Of a stretch of 64,000 nucleotides of DNA, positions 11,432 through 21,962 are shown piece after piece. The position numbers and the translations under genes are program-made. Below the pieces are notes generated by a model that searched no databases, was not told the origin of the DNA, and saw nothing but the letters and a program-made list of their open reading frames with translations. Origin of the DNA: Emergomyces orientalis (taxonomy: Eukaryota > Ascomycota > Eurotiomycetes > Onygenales > Ajellomycetaceae). Where the stretch lies: contig MOWL01000026.1 in assembly GCA_002110485.1 (NCBI GenBank), positions 372,001 through 436,000 on the forward strand, written 5' to 3'. How positions within the stretch are numbered: position 1 is the stretch's first letter; every line of letters begins with the position of its first letter.

Positions 11432-12140
11432 ATGTTGTACGAGCTGATTGCAGTGGTATGCTCTTCTCCTTTCCGCCCCCTCTGCCGATTCTTGCTATCC
11501 ACCAGACTAACCCGCGAGTTCACAGGTCCGTCCGGGCAGTGTCCAGGAGGTCAGAGAGTACGTATATAGCAACCCTGTGTTATCAATTCCTATTCCGCGA
11601 TTGCCCCCAAAACCTACAACCTTCAATTCGGAGAAGATGCCTTGGTATAATACACCACTCCCCGAAACAAAAAAGGGCACTCCAAGAGCCAGAAACAACA
11701 CCCTACGAGAAGCCAAAGCCAGAGGCACCTAAAAAAAATAAAAAATAAAAACCCAAAACCTAGAAGACAAAATAACCCACTAACGAGTCCGCAGAATCGC
11801 CCGCATAACCGGCCTCCAAGTCCTCTACTCCGGCGGCGTAATCCGCGGCCTGACAAACTGGGGCCCCTTCCGCCTCCCCCGCCCCATTACAAAACATCAG
11901 ACAAAATATTCAACAGGCCACCACTTCATAATGCGTTTCGACTCGTCGTCCGCCGTGCAGCAATCCGTGCGCAGGACGCTCGGCCTCGACCCGCGTATGA
12001 TCCGCTTCTCTGTTGTCAAGTTGGGGGATAAGTTGCAGGACATCAAGGATGTTGGTGGCAGTGTGGAGTGGAATCAGACTAGACAGTTGATTGGTGATGA
12101 TCTAGGGGTTAAGGTTCCGTTTTCGAGTATGCGGAGGTGA
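11432..12140 (+). CDS. mrp17: Mitochondrial small-subunit ribosomal protein bS6m (Mrp17)
   Basis: Three exons, 11432-11455, 11526-11557 and 11795-12140, encode 133 aa. Exon 1 gives MLYELIAV, exon 2 VRPGSVQEVR and exon 3 continues EIARITGLQVLYSGGVIRG. Intron 1 (GTATGC, GACTAAC branch site, CACAG) is 70 nt and intron 2 (GTACGT, CACTAAC, CGCAG) is 237 nt. The protein has the bacterial S6 fold signature (beta strand MLYELIAVVRP at the start, RRTLGLDPRMIRFSVVK later) plus the TNWGPFRLP and GHHFIMRFD motifs of fungal Mrp17. It is a component of the mitoribosome 37S subunit. The first two exons are very short. Confidence 0.88.
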
Positions 12141-12274
12141 ATTGATTGCTGGATGTTTGTGTTTTGTATGGGAAGTGGGCGGGGGCGTTTTTGATTTTGA
12201 CCGCACGGTTTTTTATGTCAATATGTTGAGGAACTGCCGCTTTCTCCTTTTTCTGTTGGGTCTTTCCTGCTTAT

Positions 12275-12312
<38 letters not shown>

Positions 12313-12999
12313 GGGACTATTTTTGGAGAAGGACACTCTGTACTTTTACATGTAGACTAAAGCATACATTTGTTTTGTTGCCGCTTCTTCTCGCGCAAAT
12401 TTCCATCACAGGATACATATAAATATATGAACTCTCTTACCTAACGGTTCCGACTGCACTATGGATAGGATTGGGCACTTGTACATCATCCTCGACGAAA
12501 TGTTAAAATCATTAATTATTTCGGAAGGTAAGCTCAAAGAATACATTGTGGGATTTTACTGATGATCTACTTAATATCATCCGAAATGAACGCATATGTG
12601 TAAATGTAAAATATGTGGCACTTCGAAAAGGGAATAGATCATAAAGAGAAGGCGGATGCACACCATTCATTACAACAAGAAAAGGAAAAAAAAACAGAGG
12701 GCAGGTTATAGTACATGTACTGTGAAAGGGAGTAGTACAATCAAGTTTAAACAAAAAGCAGAGAAGAAGGGGTGAGAACAAAGCCCCCATCAACAACAGC
12801 CCTCCTAATTTCGACGCCGGCCCAATTCTGAATACCCTGGTATATGATGTAAAGTTTAGATGAAAGGGGGAGGTGGAAATAATAGAAAGAAACAAGAGAA
12901 GCGAAGCCGTGTGAAAGAATGCAGAATTGGGTTCTTGGGGGGGAGTAGATGAGCATCAAGCCAAACCAACAAAGCCAAAAAAGAACAAAAAGATCCCCC
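12141..12999. other. Convergent 3' spacer (mrp17 / mgm1) with CT repeat
   Basis: It holds a (CT)14 tract at 12281-12308 in the mrp17 3' flank and otherwise AT-rich 3' UTR-like sequence. No supported gene. Confidence 0.45.
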
Positions 13000-15941
13000 T
13001 CAGAACAACCGCCACCCCTTCGACCGCTCCTTTGCGACAGAGACCTGTTGTCCGGACGCCTTACTCCGTCCTTCCAACTGCCTCAAACTCTCAATCTTCT
13101 CCAACACCAGTTCAAGCATCTCCTTCTTCTGAATGACATCTAGATGTCGACGGATGCGCGGATCTTCGCGCGCGAAGCGCTCGATTTCAGGGTCGGAGAG
13201 ATGGCGGCCGAGTCGGACATCGAGCTCGCGGGGGAAGTTGTAGTAGAATTCGGAGAGGAGCTCGACGTTTAGGAAGAGGACGGCCGTGGCGGTGAGTTTG
13301 TCGGCGACCACGTCGAGGAAGACTTCCGGGCAGTGGTATTTGTTCTTTTTGGAGGCGCATTGTTTGGAGCGGACGGCCAGGAGGCGCATTTTGATTATAT
13401 CCGCGCGGTCGCGGAGGAAGAGGGCTTCTCGGCCTATTGGGGTTCGGGTGGTTAGGCAGGGATATTTGAAGGGAGTATAGGCAGGAGGAGAAGAGGGGGG
13501 AGGAAGCTAACCTTTCTGCAGCAATGCAGCGCTAAATCCACCTGCGCCACCAGAACCATCTCCCTCGATAGATGTATCTCCTTTCCGCACTTTATCAATA
13601 AAGCTCATGACATCCTTCAGCTTCCGCTTTCCTATACTATCTTCCACATGTTTCAGGGCATGGCCACATGCTCTTAGCTCATCTTTCAGCACATTACTAA
13701 TACTTTCTCGTCCCTTGGCCCACTCTAGGTCATCCACTTCGATTTCAAATTTGTATGGTTTGATGCAATTCTCAACTTGATCGCTCGTGCTGAAGAACCG
13801 GTCATTGAGAATGGTGGCCGTAGCATCCGCTATAGCCTTTTGTGCATATGGGTGAGATGCAAACGTAGAAGCAGCGATAAGGTCATCGACGCGGTTTTGC
13901 AGTGCATTCGCCACTATCGTGGTTGCTAGACGGCCAATCCCTAATTTTGTAAGGGCGGATGAAGACGCATCCAGCTTCCGGTGCCAATAGAGAGATTCTG
14001 GGTCTGCTTTGGGAAGATCGGAGAGAGGATCCGGCTCTGGGAGGGGAACGGAAAGGTCATCAACGGGTTTATTCCAGTATCTCTGGGCGAGGATATCTAG
14101 TACCCGCTGGTCGAGTTCGTTTTTCAGTAATTCACGAACCTGAGGACGGCCGAAATTTTCGCTAAATTCTTTGAATGAATGCTTGAAGCTGTCCAGGCTT
14201 TCTGCAAGATATGATTCTGCGCTCAATGGACGATCATTGTACTGGACCTTGAACTCGTATGTGGCTTCTTCAAGTTCTTGAAAAATGGCATCGCGCGTTC
14301 CAGCCAGGCTTGAAGCCATCGATTGTTCCAGGGTATACATCAACTTCTTCCGCAGAGTTGTAGTTCCAACTGCAAGTTCAGAGCCTGATCCAAATTCTTT
14401 CGGGTGGCTGCTAAAGAAGGCATTTTCGTTTTTGACAATGGCATTTGTAATATTTCCGCTTCCTCGGGAGAATAATCCCGCTGTATGGGGGATCCGGGAA
14501 ACTACACCCACATAGCCCAACCGGAGAGGATATTTGCTATCGGAAAGTATGCTAGCTCCTCTCTCCGGATCAACAAGGTCCATCTTCGTGACAACACCAA
14601 TAGTTCGTTCCCCGCGAGGGTCAACCCGCCGCGAGGCTCTAAGAGCGGTAGAATTGGCCAAGTCTACGTCTGCTGCAGAAATAGCGAGAATGATATTGGG
14701 CGCTTGAATGTACTTGTCGCATAAATCGGAGATCTTCTGTTTCAGTTCTGGGGGCTGGTCACGGCCAGCAACCTGGATATAACCGGGGAGATCGATGAGC
14801 GAGAGGTCGGGGATGTGAGGAGAGTAGATAGAAAGTTGGATGGGGTCGTCGGACACGCAGTCCTTTTCCGAAACCGCAAGGTTGAGGTCGGTCAACGTGC
14901 GTTGAATTTGGCTGAAATCTGTAATCTTCCCAAGTCCAAGCGCTGGGAACTCGCCATACTCTGCCTGTGAATTCGGGGTGTTAACGAGAGTCAGTTCAAT
15001 TGGCCGTCTTGTTACCATGTTCGAGCCCTTTGGGAGGAACTCATGGCCGACAATCGCCTCCAATACGGAGCTTTTACCAGACGATTGAGAGCCTATCACC
15101 ACAATCGATGGTAAGGTTAATGCGTTAGACTGGCCAATCCGTTGTAAAATGGTTCTAATTTCTATCATTTTTCTCGTCAATATCATCATCTGGTCGTCAA
15201 TTGCATTCTTCCTATCTGAAGAAACGTCATCGTCGTTGGAGTCGCGGCTTAGGGCGGTACCCGCTGCAGCACCAGCAACTGCAACCGCACCCACCCTACT
15301 CTCCTTTGGAGAACCACCCCCGCTCCCGCCCCCGCCGCCTGATGAACCTCCACTTGCCGATGCCGACTGTTCCTTAAGCCGCAGAATCTTCTGTGCCCAC
15401 TCTGGCAATTCAACCTCTTCTTTCGCTCTTTGCCACCCGCGATTGGTCTGTTCAGCGACCTCCTGGATATTCTGGAAAATGGACATGCCAACCCCGCTCG
15501 CAGTGTCGCCGGCTTGCCGAATAACATCCATGGCATAATTCCCGGCCTCTAAAAATCAAGTAAAAATAATAGTTAACAATAGGTCTAATAATCGGAGGGG
15601 AACCAGAAAACTGGATAACCGGACAAAGGCAACGTACGAGCAGCCTGATATTGTATATACGCAAGACCGGCAACCATAGCACCGCCAAACATGGCCGGTA
15701 TCCTGGCGAACTTCAGAGCCAACTTGGGGAGGGCGCGGGCAAAGGAAATAGTCCGAACCGCGGGGACATTGTGAATCCAGTTCGCGCGCAGTGGCCACGG
15801 CCTCCCGCGGAGACCAACGGCGCCGCCCTGGGAGGAGCGCAGTAAACCGCCCGTCCTTGCTCCGACATTATGCAGTTGGCGAGCTAGAACGCTTCTCCTA
15901 GCCAGCACGGCAGTGCCGTGGGAGAGGAGTCTCCCGCTCAT
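13000..15941 (-). CDS. mgm1: Dynamin-related GTPase Mgm1 (mitochondrial inner membrane fusion, OPA1 homologue)
   Basis: Three exons, 15941-15638, 15548-13512 and 13433-13000, give 924 aa. The introns are 89 nt (GTACGT..TTTTAG) and 78 nt (GTTAGC..CCTAAC..AATAG). An Arg-rich mitochondrial presequence (~1-75) precedes a hydrophobic helix (~85-100). A Gly/Ser linker and a second, Gly/Ala-rich hydrophobic stretch (~188-202) follow, the expected region for rhomboid (Pcp1) cleavage. The GTPase domain shows the P-loop GSQSSGKSS (~254), a T-containing switch I, DLPG and TKMD. Middle and GED helices end at the stop. Mgm1 fuses inner membranes and shapes cristae. It is divergent from dug3, with a Copia element inserted in their shared upstream interval. 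Confidence 0.93.
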
Positions 15942-16562
15942 CGTGCGTTTATCATGTACTTGTGGCGAGCAACAGATGCCGAGGACGCATTGATTGAAGA
16001 TGGGATAAAAACGAGACGGGCCGTCGGAGAAATTCCGGCAATAAGTTAAATATGTTGCGAGCTGTGTAATATGAACTGGGGATTAAGTGAAGACTGTTGC
16101 AGATGGGAGACTCCGACTCCTTTTTGATTCCTTTTTGATTGTTGTTTCCGCAGGCCGTGGATGAAGGTCAAGGTCAAGGTGTTAAAGGTCACGCTAACCC
16201 CAAGAGAAACACTTGAACTCAATCTCAATAAAGAAGAGGGGACTCAATACAGTAAATGTGAGGCCGATAGAAAGGGTATGATGACTATTCTCAGACTTGC
16301 CTAATAATAATAATAATAATAAATACTTTCAAAACTCCCTTTCTTTTATCCCAAACATTATATGTATATCTTTTTTGGCGCGAGTACTAGTGTATTCATC
16401 CTTCAGACCACGGCCTATGCCAAACTATGACCACGCACCAAGCACGTGACTTCTGACTAATATTCTGCATTTATGGTCTACACAAATTACCGTATAGAGC
16501 ATGGAAAGTCATGTGATATCACGACATCGATCACGTGGATTGGGTCATTGCCAAACAAAAAA
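15942..16562. promoter_or_regulatory. mgm1 upstream region with (TAA)n microsatellite
   Basis: It is the promoter-side flank of mgm1 up to the Copia element. A (TAA)7 tract lies at 16302-16322. Several CACGTG-like and CACGTGA hexamers occur near 16443 and 16530; no factor is assigned. Confidence 0.4.
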
Positions 16563-16664
16563 TCATAGAGTGCATCAAGCCTATCATATTGAACTACCTA
16601 ACTAGCTAAAATATATATGTGTGTGTGGGGCATGTGACCCGGGTAGCCCTAGTATCACCTAACA
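16563..16664 (-). repeat. 3' LTR of the Copia element
   Basis: This is the 102-bp direct repeat at the 3' end of the minus-strand element. It shows no difference from the copy at 21438-21539. It includes a TATATATGTGTGTGTG segment. Confidence 0.92.
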
Positions 16665-16674
16665 CCCCCCCATG
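16665..16674 (-). other. Polypurine tract of the Copia element
   Basis: On the element strand, CATGGGGGGG abuts the TG of the 3' LTR. This is the expected position for the plus-strand DNA primer. Confidence 0.7.
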
Positions 16675-16764
16675 CTAGGGCGCCCCAGGAGCACGCACAC
16701 AGGCCACGCCATAGGCATCAAAAATCAAAATAGCAGCTAAGTACAAAACTTTTAGTTAAATCCA

Positions 16765-19700
16765 TTAAGCAGATCCCCCCGAACCAATCAAGCCAAGATT
16801 AGCCACAAAAGCATTGAATGCGGGCCTAGGCAGCGCCTTCGTAAAACCATCCGCCTTATTCTCCGTTGAGCTGACGTGCCGAATAAGGAGCTCCTTTTTA
16901 GCCACTAGATCGCGTAATATATGGTAGCGGACTTCAATATGCCTCGAGCGCTTAGTTAAAGACTCGCCGTTAGCTAGATCAATGGCACCTTTATTATCAA
17001 TATGCAGATTATTGGAAAGAACATAGCCATCCGCATTCTCAAGCAGTCCCGCATCATGCAGCATATCTTTAAGCCAAATCAGCTCGCACGCAGCTTCGCT
17101 AGCAGCAATATACTCAGCTTCAGTTGTGGACTTCGCCGTAGAGATCTGCCGCTGCGAACGCCATGATACGGGAGCTCCATTGATCATTATAATATAGCCC
17201 GTAGTCGATTTATATTGGGGGTCTGCACCCGCCCAATCTGAATCCGCGTAGGCCATGGGAGCCAGCCCTTCGTCCCCTATATTCCTCTTATACAGAATGC
17301 CCGTAGTCCTAGTCTTCTTCATATAGCGGAGAACATGCTTCAAAGCAGCCCAGCACTCCTTATTTGGGCGAGAATTGAATCGCGATAAATAATTTACCGC
17401 GAACATTATATCCGGTCTGGTGCTTGTAACCAGATATTGAAGAGACCCAAGCCCTTGACGATATCGCGTAGCCGTAAAATCATCATCAAGGCCCTTATCC
17501 TCATCCGGCGAGAACTGGAGCTTTGTGCCAGCATTCATGGGGGTTGGTGCCGGATTGATTGCAGTCATGCCAAAATCATCAAGGATCTCATCAATATAGC
17601 GTGTTTGCGTGACCAGTAAATCACCATTACGGCCCGCAATTTCCATACCTAAGTATGGCTTATCATCGTCGATTCTTTTGGTGTCAAAACGCTTCGCAAT
17701 CTCATCGAGAACCCAGTCAATATCATGCTCATTGGGCCCCGTAACGCGGCAGTCATCAACGTGCAGCGTCAAATACACCTTACGGATGGGGTGATATAGG
17801 AATCCGCCGTCATACGGTGATATGCGGAAACCAATCGAAGTGAGATGCTCAGTGGCAAGAAAATACCACGTCCTCGCAGCTTGCTTCAGCCCATACAGGC
17901 TCTGGCGAACCAGGCCAACTAGATTGCCCCTGCCATGTTTTATGCCCGTCGGGAGCTGCATATAGATCATTTCTTCCTGTGGCAGCACGCCATTAAGGAA
18001 TGCAGACACGTAATCAATTGCCTTCGATTTCCATCCCCTAGCCGTAGAGATCGCGAATAGGCTTCTGGTTGTAGGACCAGAGACAACGGCAGCGTAAGAC
18101 TTCGTATAATGGACTCCTCGCTGCTGAAGGAATCCGCGAACCACCCATCGTGCGCGAAAGCGGATGGTTTCTCCCTTATTATTTAATTTGCGGTCATATA
18201 CCCATTTACCCGTAAGAACATCCATATCCGGGGACCGCTCAGTAATAACATATGTTTTCTTTTGATTGAACATATCGACCTCCTTCCTCATTGCTTCGAG
18301 CCAATGATGCCAATCAGGGCTCCGTCGAGCCTCCGCTAAGGTCGTGGGACGGTCCGTAAGGGTACTAAGCACGGGCTCATCACCATTATCATTAGCATGC
18401 TCGTCAGACTCATTAAGGAGATCAACATCACTGTTTATAAGATAGGTAGGCTCAATGGCCTCCTCCAGATCCCCATTGACAAGCATCTTCATGATGTGCG
18501 GCCGCTCCCTTGCCAGGCGCCGCAGGAGACAGTGCTGCCATCCATCCGCAGGATTCAAAACATCGAGCTCATCCGGTATGTTATTTGGCTCATGAGGAGC
18601 CGGAAGAGCGGCATTAATGAATGACACGTCCTCCACGAGAGCTTCATCAAAAACCACATCTCGTGCTATCTCCAACCTGCGTGCATCAGGGTCCCATATG
18701 CGAACTTGATGAAGGCCCTGATAACCCACAAAGATCCATTCTTTCCCATCCGTTCTATCCGCAAGCTTATTAGTAACTCGCAGATCCTTCTTGTAGACCT
18801 TGCAGCCCCATCTATGCAGCCAATTCGCCGTGGGCTGCACCCCCATCCATGCTTCAAAGGGGGTCAGCGGAGACCCCTCCTTGCACCCGTAAAGCTTCGT
18901 AGAGGTGGGAGACATATTGATCAACATAACGGCAGCCTGCATGGCCTCACCCCATAGGTCCCTAGGCTGCCCGCTATCGAATAGCAAGCTCCTAGTTCTT
19001 TCGATTATTATGCGGTTCGCACGTTCCGCTGGACCATTTGATTGTGGGGTATATGGCGTAGTCGTCTCATAGGCAATGCCTCGCTGTTTACAAAAAGCTT
19101 TTAATTCATCGCTCTTGAATTCTCCACCACCATCCCAGTGCAAGGAGCCCACGCATCGCTGCGCAGTGGTCTCAATCATTGTTATAAAATCCCGTAGTTT
19201 CGCGGTTGCTTCACCCTTGGTGGCCATTAAAATGGCCCACCGATATCTCGTGGCATCGTCCGTAATACTCATCCAATAATCAGCCCCCCCATACGTGGGA
19301 ACGCCATCCTCATTGAATAAGGTACGCCCACCGCCCGCAAGATCAATAAATAATCGTGCAGCAGGCTTCACTTTTCTAATCATGGGCTCAAAAGCAGGAC
19401 GAGCCATCTTAGCCTGCACGCAGGTTTTACAAAAAGGCAGAGCCTTGGAGCCTTTAATCCTCATCCCCATGCGCGGATCCGCGGCCATCTTCGCTATATC
19501 CATGTGGTTAAGATGACCCAGCTTCAAATGCCATTGCAGCATCGTGAGCTCTACTGGTTTTATATTCATTGATGGCAGAGCCAATAGCGAGTCATCCACA
19601 GCATTTACGGGCCGAAAATCACCATTAGGCATGGCGAATTGAATCAAATCTCGGATTTGCGGAGGCTTTTCAATGACATAGATATCTTTCTCATTCAAAA

Positions 19701-21363
19701 CAGCAGTGAAGCTGACCATTCGATCGGGAGAGGTCATAATAATCGAGTGAGCTTCTCCATATGCCAATTGCTTGAACGTATAGCCCTTGCGGACTAATTT
19801 GCCAAAGCTCACGATATTTGCTTCTAATTCGGGGGCAAATCGCACACCTTCCAGGCACACATCCGCCCCATCAACCGCCAGTTCAACCGTACCAACGGCC
19901 GCAGCTGGAACAATGGTCCCATCCGCCATTTTCAATTTAACATTGGAGCTCATTGAATGGCATTTAACAAGCTCCTTGCGTGGTGTTGCGTGAGCGCCAG
20001 ACCCCGAGTCCAGAACCCACTCATCCGCAATATCATCATCACGGACGATTTCACGAGCATGGAACACCTTCTCAACCGTACTGTGTACAGGAGCAGAGCC
20101 GTCATCGGGGCTCTTGGAAGAATCCTCATTATTGGCCTTCTTCTTATCCTTCTTGGTGCCACCACGCCTTTTTTCATTAGAATAACCTGATGGACGCTTC
20201 TCTGGGTGCTTTTTCCAACAGCTCTCCTCATTATGGCCCACAATCCCGCAATGTGAGCATTTTGGCCTGCCTGATGCAGATGGAGCAGGGCTCTCACCCG
20301 CATCATCCATACTGCTCGCATTATTTACGGGCGCCTTTGTGTTCTTTGAAGAAGAGGAACTGCCGCCAGAGGGCAATCGAAGCAGAATATCACGGCATAG
20401 ACCCACAAAATCATCCTCCAGGAGAGTATCTTCACCACTCTTTTCAATATCATCCATCCTATTTCGTATGAGATTGGCCCATCTACTGTGAATCCCCGCA
20501 AGCAATCGATCAAAGAAGACGGAATCCGGCATATAAAAATCTAATCGCTTATATTCAGTTCGTACGGCTAAGAGACGCTCAATAAACGCACGATCCGACC
20601 CGCAAGACTCAGCCGTCATACCCAGGAACTCATTGAAAAGACGAAACCGGCGAACTACGCGGCGTTCAGCGAAGTTCTCCTCTACTATGGACCACAGCAT
20701 ATAGGCAGACAATTGATTCTCCTTCGGTATAGTAAAATGAGTTCTAGCCTGTGCGGAAATCGCTGACCACATATAATTACGCAGCCAGCTATTCCGCTCC
20801 CTCCAGAGCTTCGCAACGTCCTCACTGACCCCCTCAGGCGGGGCCAGCTCCTTATTTAACAAAATATCATCTGTTTCTGAATCCTTCGCCGCGAGAAGAA
20901 CCTCATCCCTCCACATGGGATAGTTCATGGAGCCCAGCAGCAGAACTGGCTTTTCAAGAAGCTTAACTGTAAGTCGAAACTCCTTAATGGCCTTCAAATA
21001 AGCCGTCATATTGGCGCCTGCGAGCTCCCCCGCACCAGCACCAGCCTTAATCCGCGCTGTTTCATTCTCCAACCTCGCAATCTCCAACCTCGCCCGGGTC
21101 TCAGCGCTCAAGGAGTCATCATGCTCAACCTGAGCCTCCTGGGTGGGTTCATCGCGATCTGAGCCCGTATCCGACATATCCGACATTGGATCTTCGAAAT
21201 CAGCACTTGACTCCTCCGAAGGAGCTCTTGCGGGCAATTTACGGGCTGTAATGGGGGTTGGAAAGGGCTCGTTTTCAATATTCTCCGGCGTACGTTCCGC
21301 TCGCCTAGTCGGCTTATTTTCCCTCGTAAGATCAGGACTGTTGCCTGACCGTAAGTTCACCAT
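16765..21363 (-). CDS. Copia gag-pol polyprotein
   Basis: A single frame of 1532 aa, starting at the ATG at 21363 (a TTG three codons upstream is ignored). Domains in order are: acidic N-terminus; Gag helical region; zinc knuckle CSHCGIVGHNEESC; aspartic protease with WVLDSGSGAHATP; GAG-pre-integrase and integrase with H..H (LKLGHLNHMD), CKTC and a D,D-35-E core (FIDLAGG, HWDGGGEF); reverse transcriptase with the catalytic LHVDD; and RNase H with YADSDWAGADPQYKSTTGYI and a second acidic site (HIDNKGAIDLAN). No frameshift separates gag from pol, as in other Copia elements. No stop or missing catalytic residue is seen, so the protein looks functional. Confidence 0.93.
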   Translation of the reverse strand: MVNLRSGNSPDLTRENKPTRRAERTPENIENEPFPTPITARKLPARAPSEESSADFEDPMSDMSDTGSDRDEPTQEAQVEHDDSLSAETRARLEIARLENETARIKAGAGAGELAGANMTAYLKAIKEFRLTVKLLEKPVLLLGSMNYPMWRDEVLLAAKDSETDDILLNKELAPPEGVSEDVAKLWRERNSWLRNYMWSAISAQARTHFTIPKENQLSAYMLWSIVEENFAERRVVRRFRLFNEFLGMTAESCGSDRAFIERLLAVRTEYKRLDFYMPDSVFFDRLLAGIHSRWANLIRNRMDDIEKSGEDTLLEDDFVGLCRDILLRLPSGGSSSSSKNTKAPVNNASSMDDAGESPAPSASGRPKCSHCGIVGHNEESCWKKHPEKRPSGYSNEKRRGGTKKDKKKANNEDSSKSPDDGSAPVHSTVEKVFHAREIVRDDDIADEWVLDSGSGAHATPRKELVKCHSMSSNVKLKMADGTIVPAAAVGTVELAVDGADVCLEGVRFAPELEANIVSFGKLVRKGYTFKQLAYGEAHSIIMTSPDRMVSFTAVLNEKDIYVIEKPPQIRDLIQFAMPNGDFRPVNAVDDSLLALPSMNIKPVELTMLQWHLKLGHLNHMDIAKMAADPRMGMRIKGSKALPFCKTCVQAKMARPAFEPMIRKVKPAARLFIDLAGGGRTLFNEDGVPTYGGADYWMSITDDATRYRWAILMATKGEATAKLRDFITMIETTAQRCVGSLHWDGGGEFKSDELKAFCKQRGIAYETTTPYTPQSNGPAERANRIIIERTRSLLFDSGQPRDLWGEAMQAAVMLINMSPTSTKLYGCKEGSPLTPFEAWMGVQPTANWLHRWGCKVYKKDLRVTNKLADRTDGKEWIFVGYQGLHQVRIWDPDARRLEIARDVVFDEALVEDVSFINAALPAPHEPNNIPDELDVLNPADGWQHCLLRRLARERPHIMKMLVNGDLEEAIEPTYLINSDVDLLNESDEHANDNGDEPVLSTLTDRPTTLAEARRSPDWHHWLEAMRKEVDMFNQKKTYVITERSPDMDVLTGKWVYDRKLNNKGETIRFRARWVVRGFLQQRGVHYTKSYAAVVSGPTTRSLFAISTARGWKSKAIDYVSAFLNGVLPQEEMIYMQLPTGIKHGRGNLVGLVRQSLYGLKQAARTWYFLATEHLTSIGFRISPYDGGFLYHPIRKVYLTLHVDDCRVTGPNEHDIDWVLDEIAKRFDTKRIDDDKPYLGMEIAGRNGDLLVTQTRYIDEILDDFGMTAINPAPTPMNAGTKLQFSPDEDKGLDDDFTATRYRQGLGSLQYLVTSTRPDIMFAVNYLSRFNSRPNKECWAALKHVLRYMKKTRTTGILYKRNIGDEGLAPMAYADSDWAGADPQYKSTTGYIIMINGAPVSWRSQRQISTAKSTTEAEYIAASEAACELIWLKDMLHDAGLLENADGYVLSNNLHIDNKGAIDLANGESLTKRSRHIEVRYHILRDLVAKKELLIRHVSSTENKADGFTKALPRPAFNAFVANLGLIGSGGSA

Positions 21364-21424
21364 GAGAGGCAAGAACTAGCTGTATAAGAGAAATAGATAG
21401 CAGTAACGCAGCGTATTAAACAGA

Positions 21425-21437
21425 GGGCCTCATAACC
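21425..21437 (-). other. Primer-binding site, probably half initiator tRNA-Met
   Basis: Directly after the 5' LTR the element strand reads GGTTATGAGGCCC. This is nearly complementary to the anticodon-loop segment GGGCTCATAACC of eukaryotic initiator tRNA-Met, with one extra base. Drosophila copia is known to prime from a tRNA-iMet fragment cut in this loop. Confidence 0.6.
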
Positions 21438-21539
21438 TCATAGAGTGCATCAAGCCTATCATATTGAACTACCTAACTAGCTAAAATATATATGTGTGTG
21501 TGGGGCATGTGACCCGGGTAGCCCTAGTATCACCTAACA
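21438..21539 (-). repeat. 5' LTR of the Copia element
   Basis: This 102-bp copy is identical by eye to 16563-16664. It must contain the element's promoter. It starts TGTTAGG on the element strand. Confidence 0.92.
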
Positions 21540-21962
21540 AAAAAAAAACCCCCTTGATTGAAGCTTTTGCTGATAATGAAAACAAACATTCTTTTGATAA
21601 ATAGAAAATAAAATATATTCGTACTATTCCTCTGCTTCTATTCCTTTTTAATTCTTATTCCCATTCTACTTGTTGTTCTGCTTGTTCTGTCTGTGATACC
21701 CCCCCTTCCTTACTCTTAGTCTTTACCTTGGACTTGGCTCAAAGCTTCGTTGAGCTTTCTCGTGCCCAAAGCTACCACAGCTTCATACTGTATCTTGGTT
21801 AGAAGATATCTTTATAGATATATATATATCACTCCTCTGAGCATATTATATTCTTAGACAGCCCGTACCTTTATCCGTACACGAAACATTCCTTCACTAC
21901 CTGACAGAGCTCCTGGTAGCCGCCAGCGGTCCAAATTGCTGAGCGCGAGCTCTTGCTTTACC
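21540..21962 (+). promoter_or_regulatory. dug3 upstream region
   Basis: 423 bp between the Copia element and the dug3 start. It starts with the A-run/C-run at the insertion site and is CT-rich further on. The dug3 promoter must lie here or across the element. Confidence 0.4.

Larger units (their letters stand above)
16563..21539 (-). mobile_element. Complete Copia-type (Pseudoviridae) LTR retrotransposon
   Basis: The element is 4977 bp, with terminal direct repeats of 102 bp that are identical by eye (16563-16664 and 21438-21539). On the element's own strand each LTR starts TGTTAG and ends CTATGA. A primer-binding site follows the 5' LTR and a purine tract precedes the 3' LTR. One uninterrupted gag-pol frame fills the interior, with integrase before reverse transcriptase (Copia order). 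The flanks are A-runs (16557-16562 and 21540-21548), so a 5-bp AAAAA target duplication is possible but cannot be delimited. Identical LTRs and an intact frame point to recent insertion. Confidence 0.93.

Noticed and set aside
16302..16322. (TAA)n near mgm1 as the tail of another LINE
   Set aside because: Sequence before it shows no similarity to the LINE 3' end and no target duplication was found.
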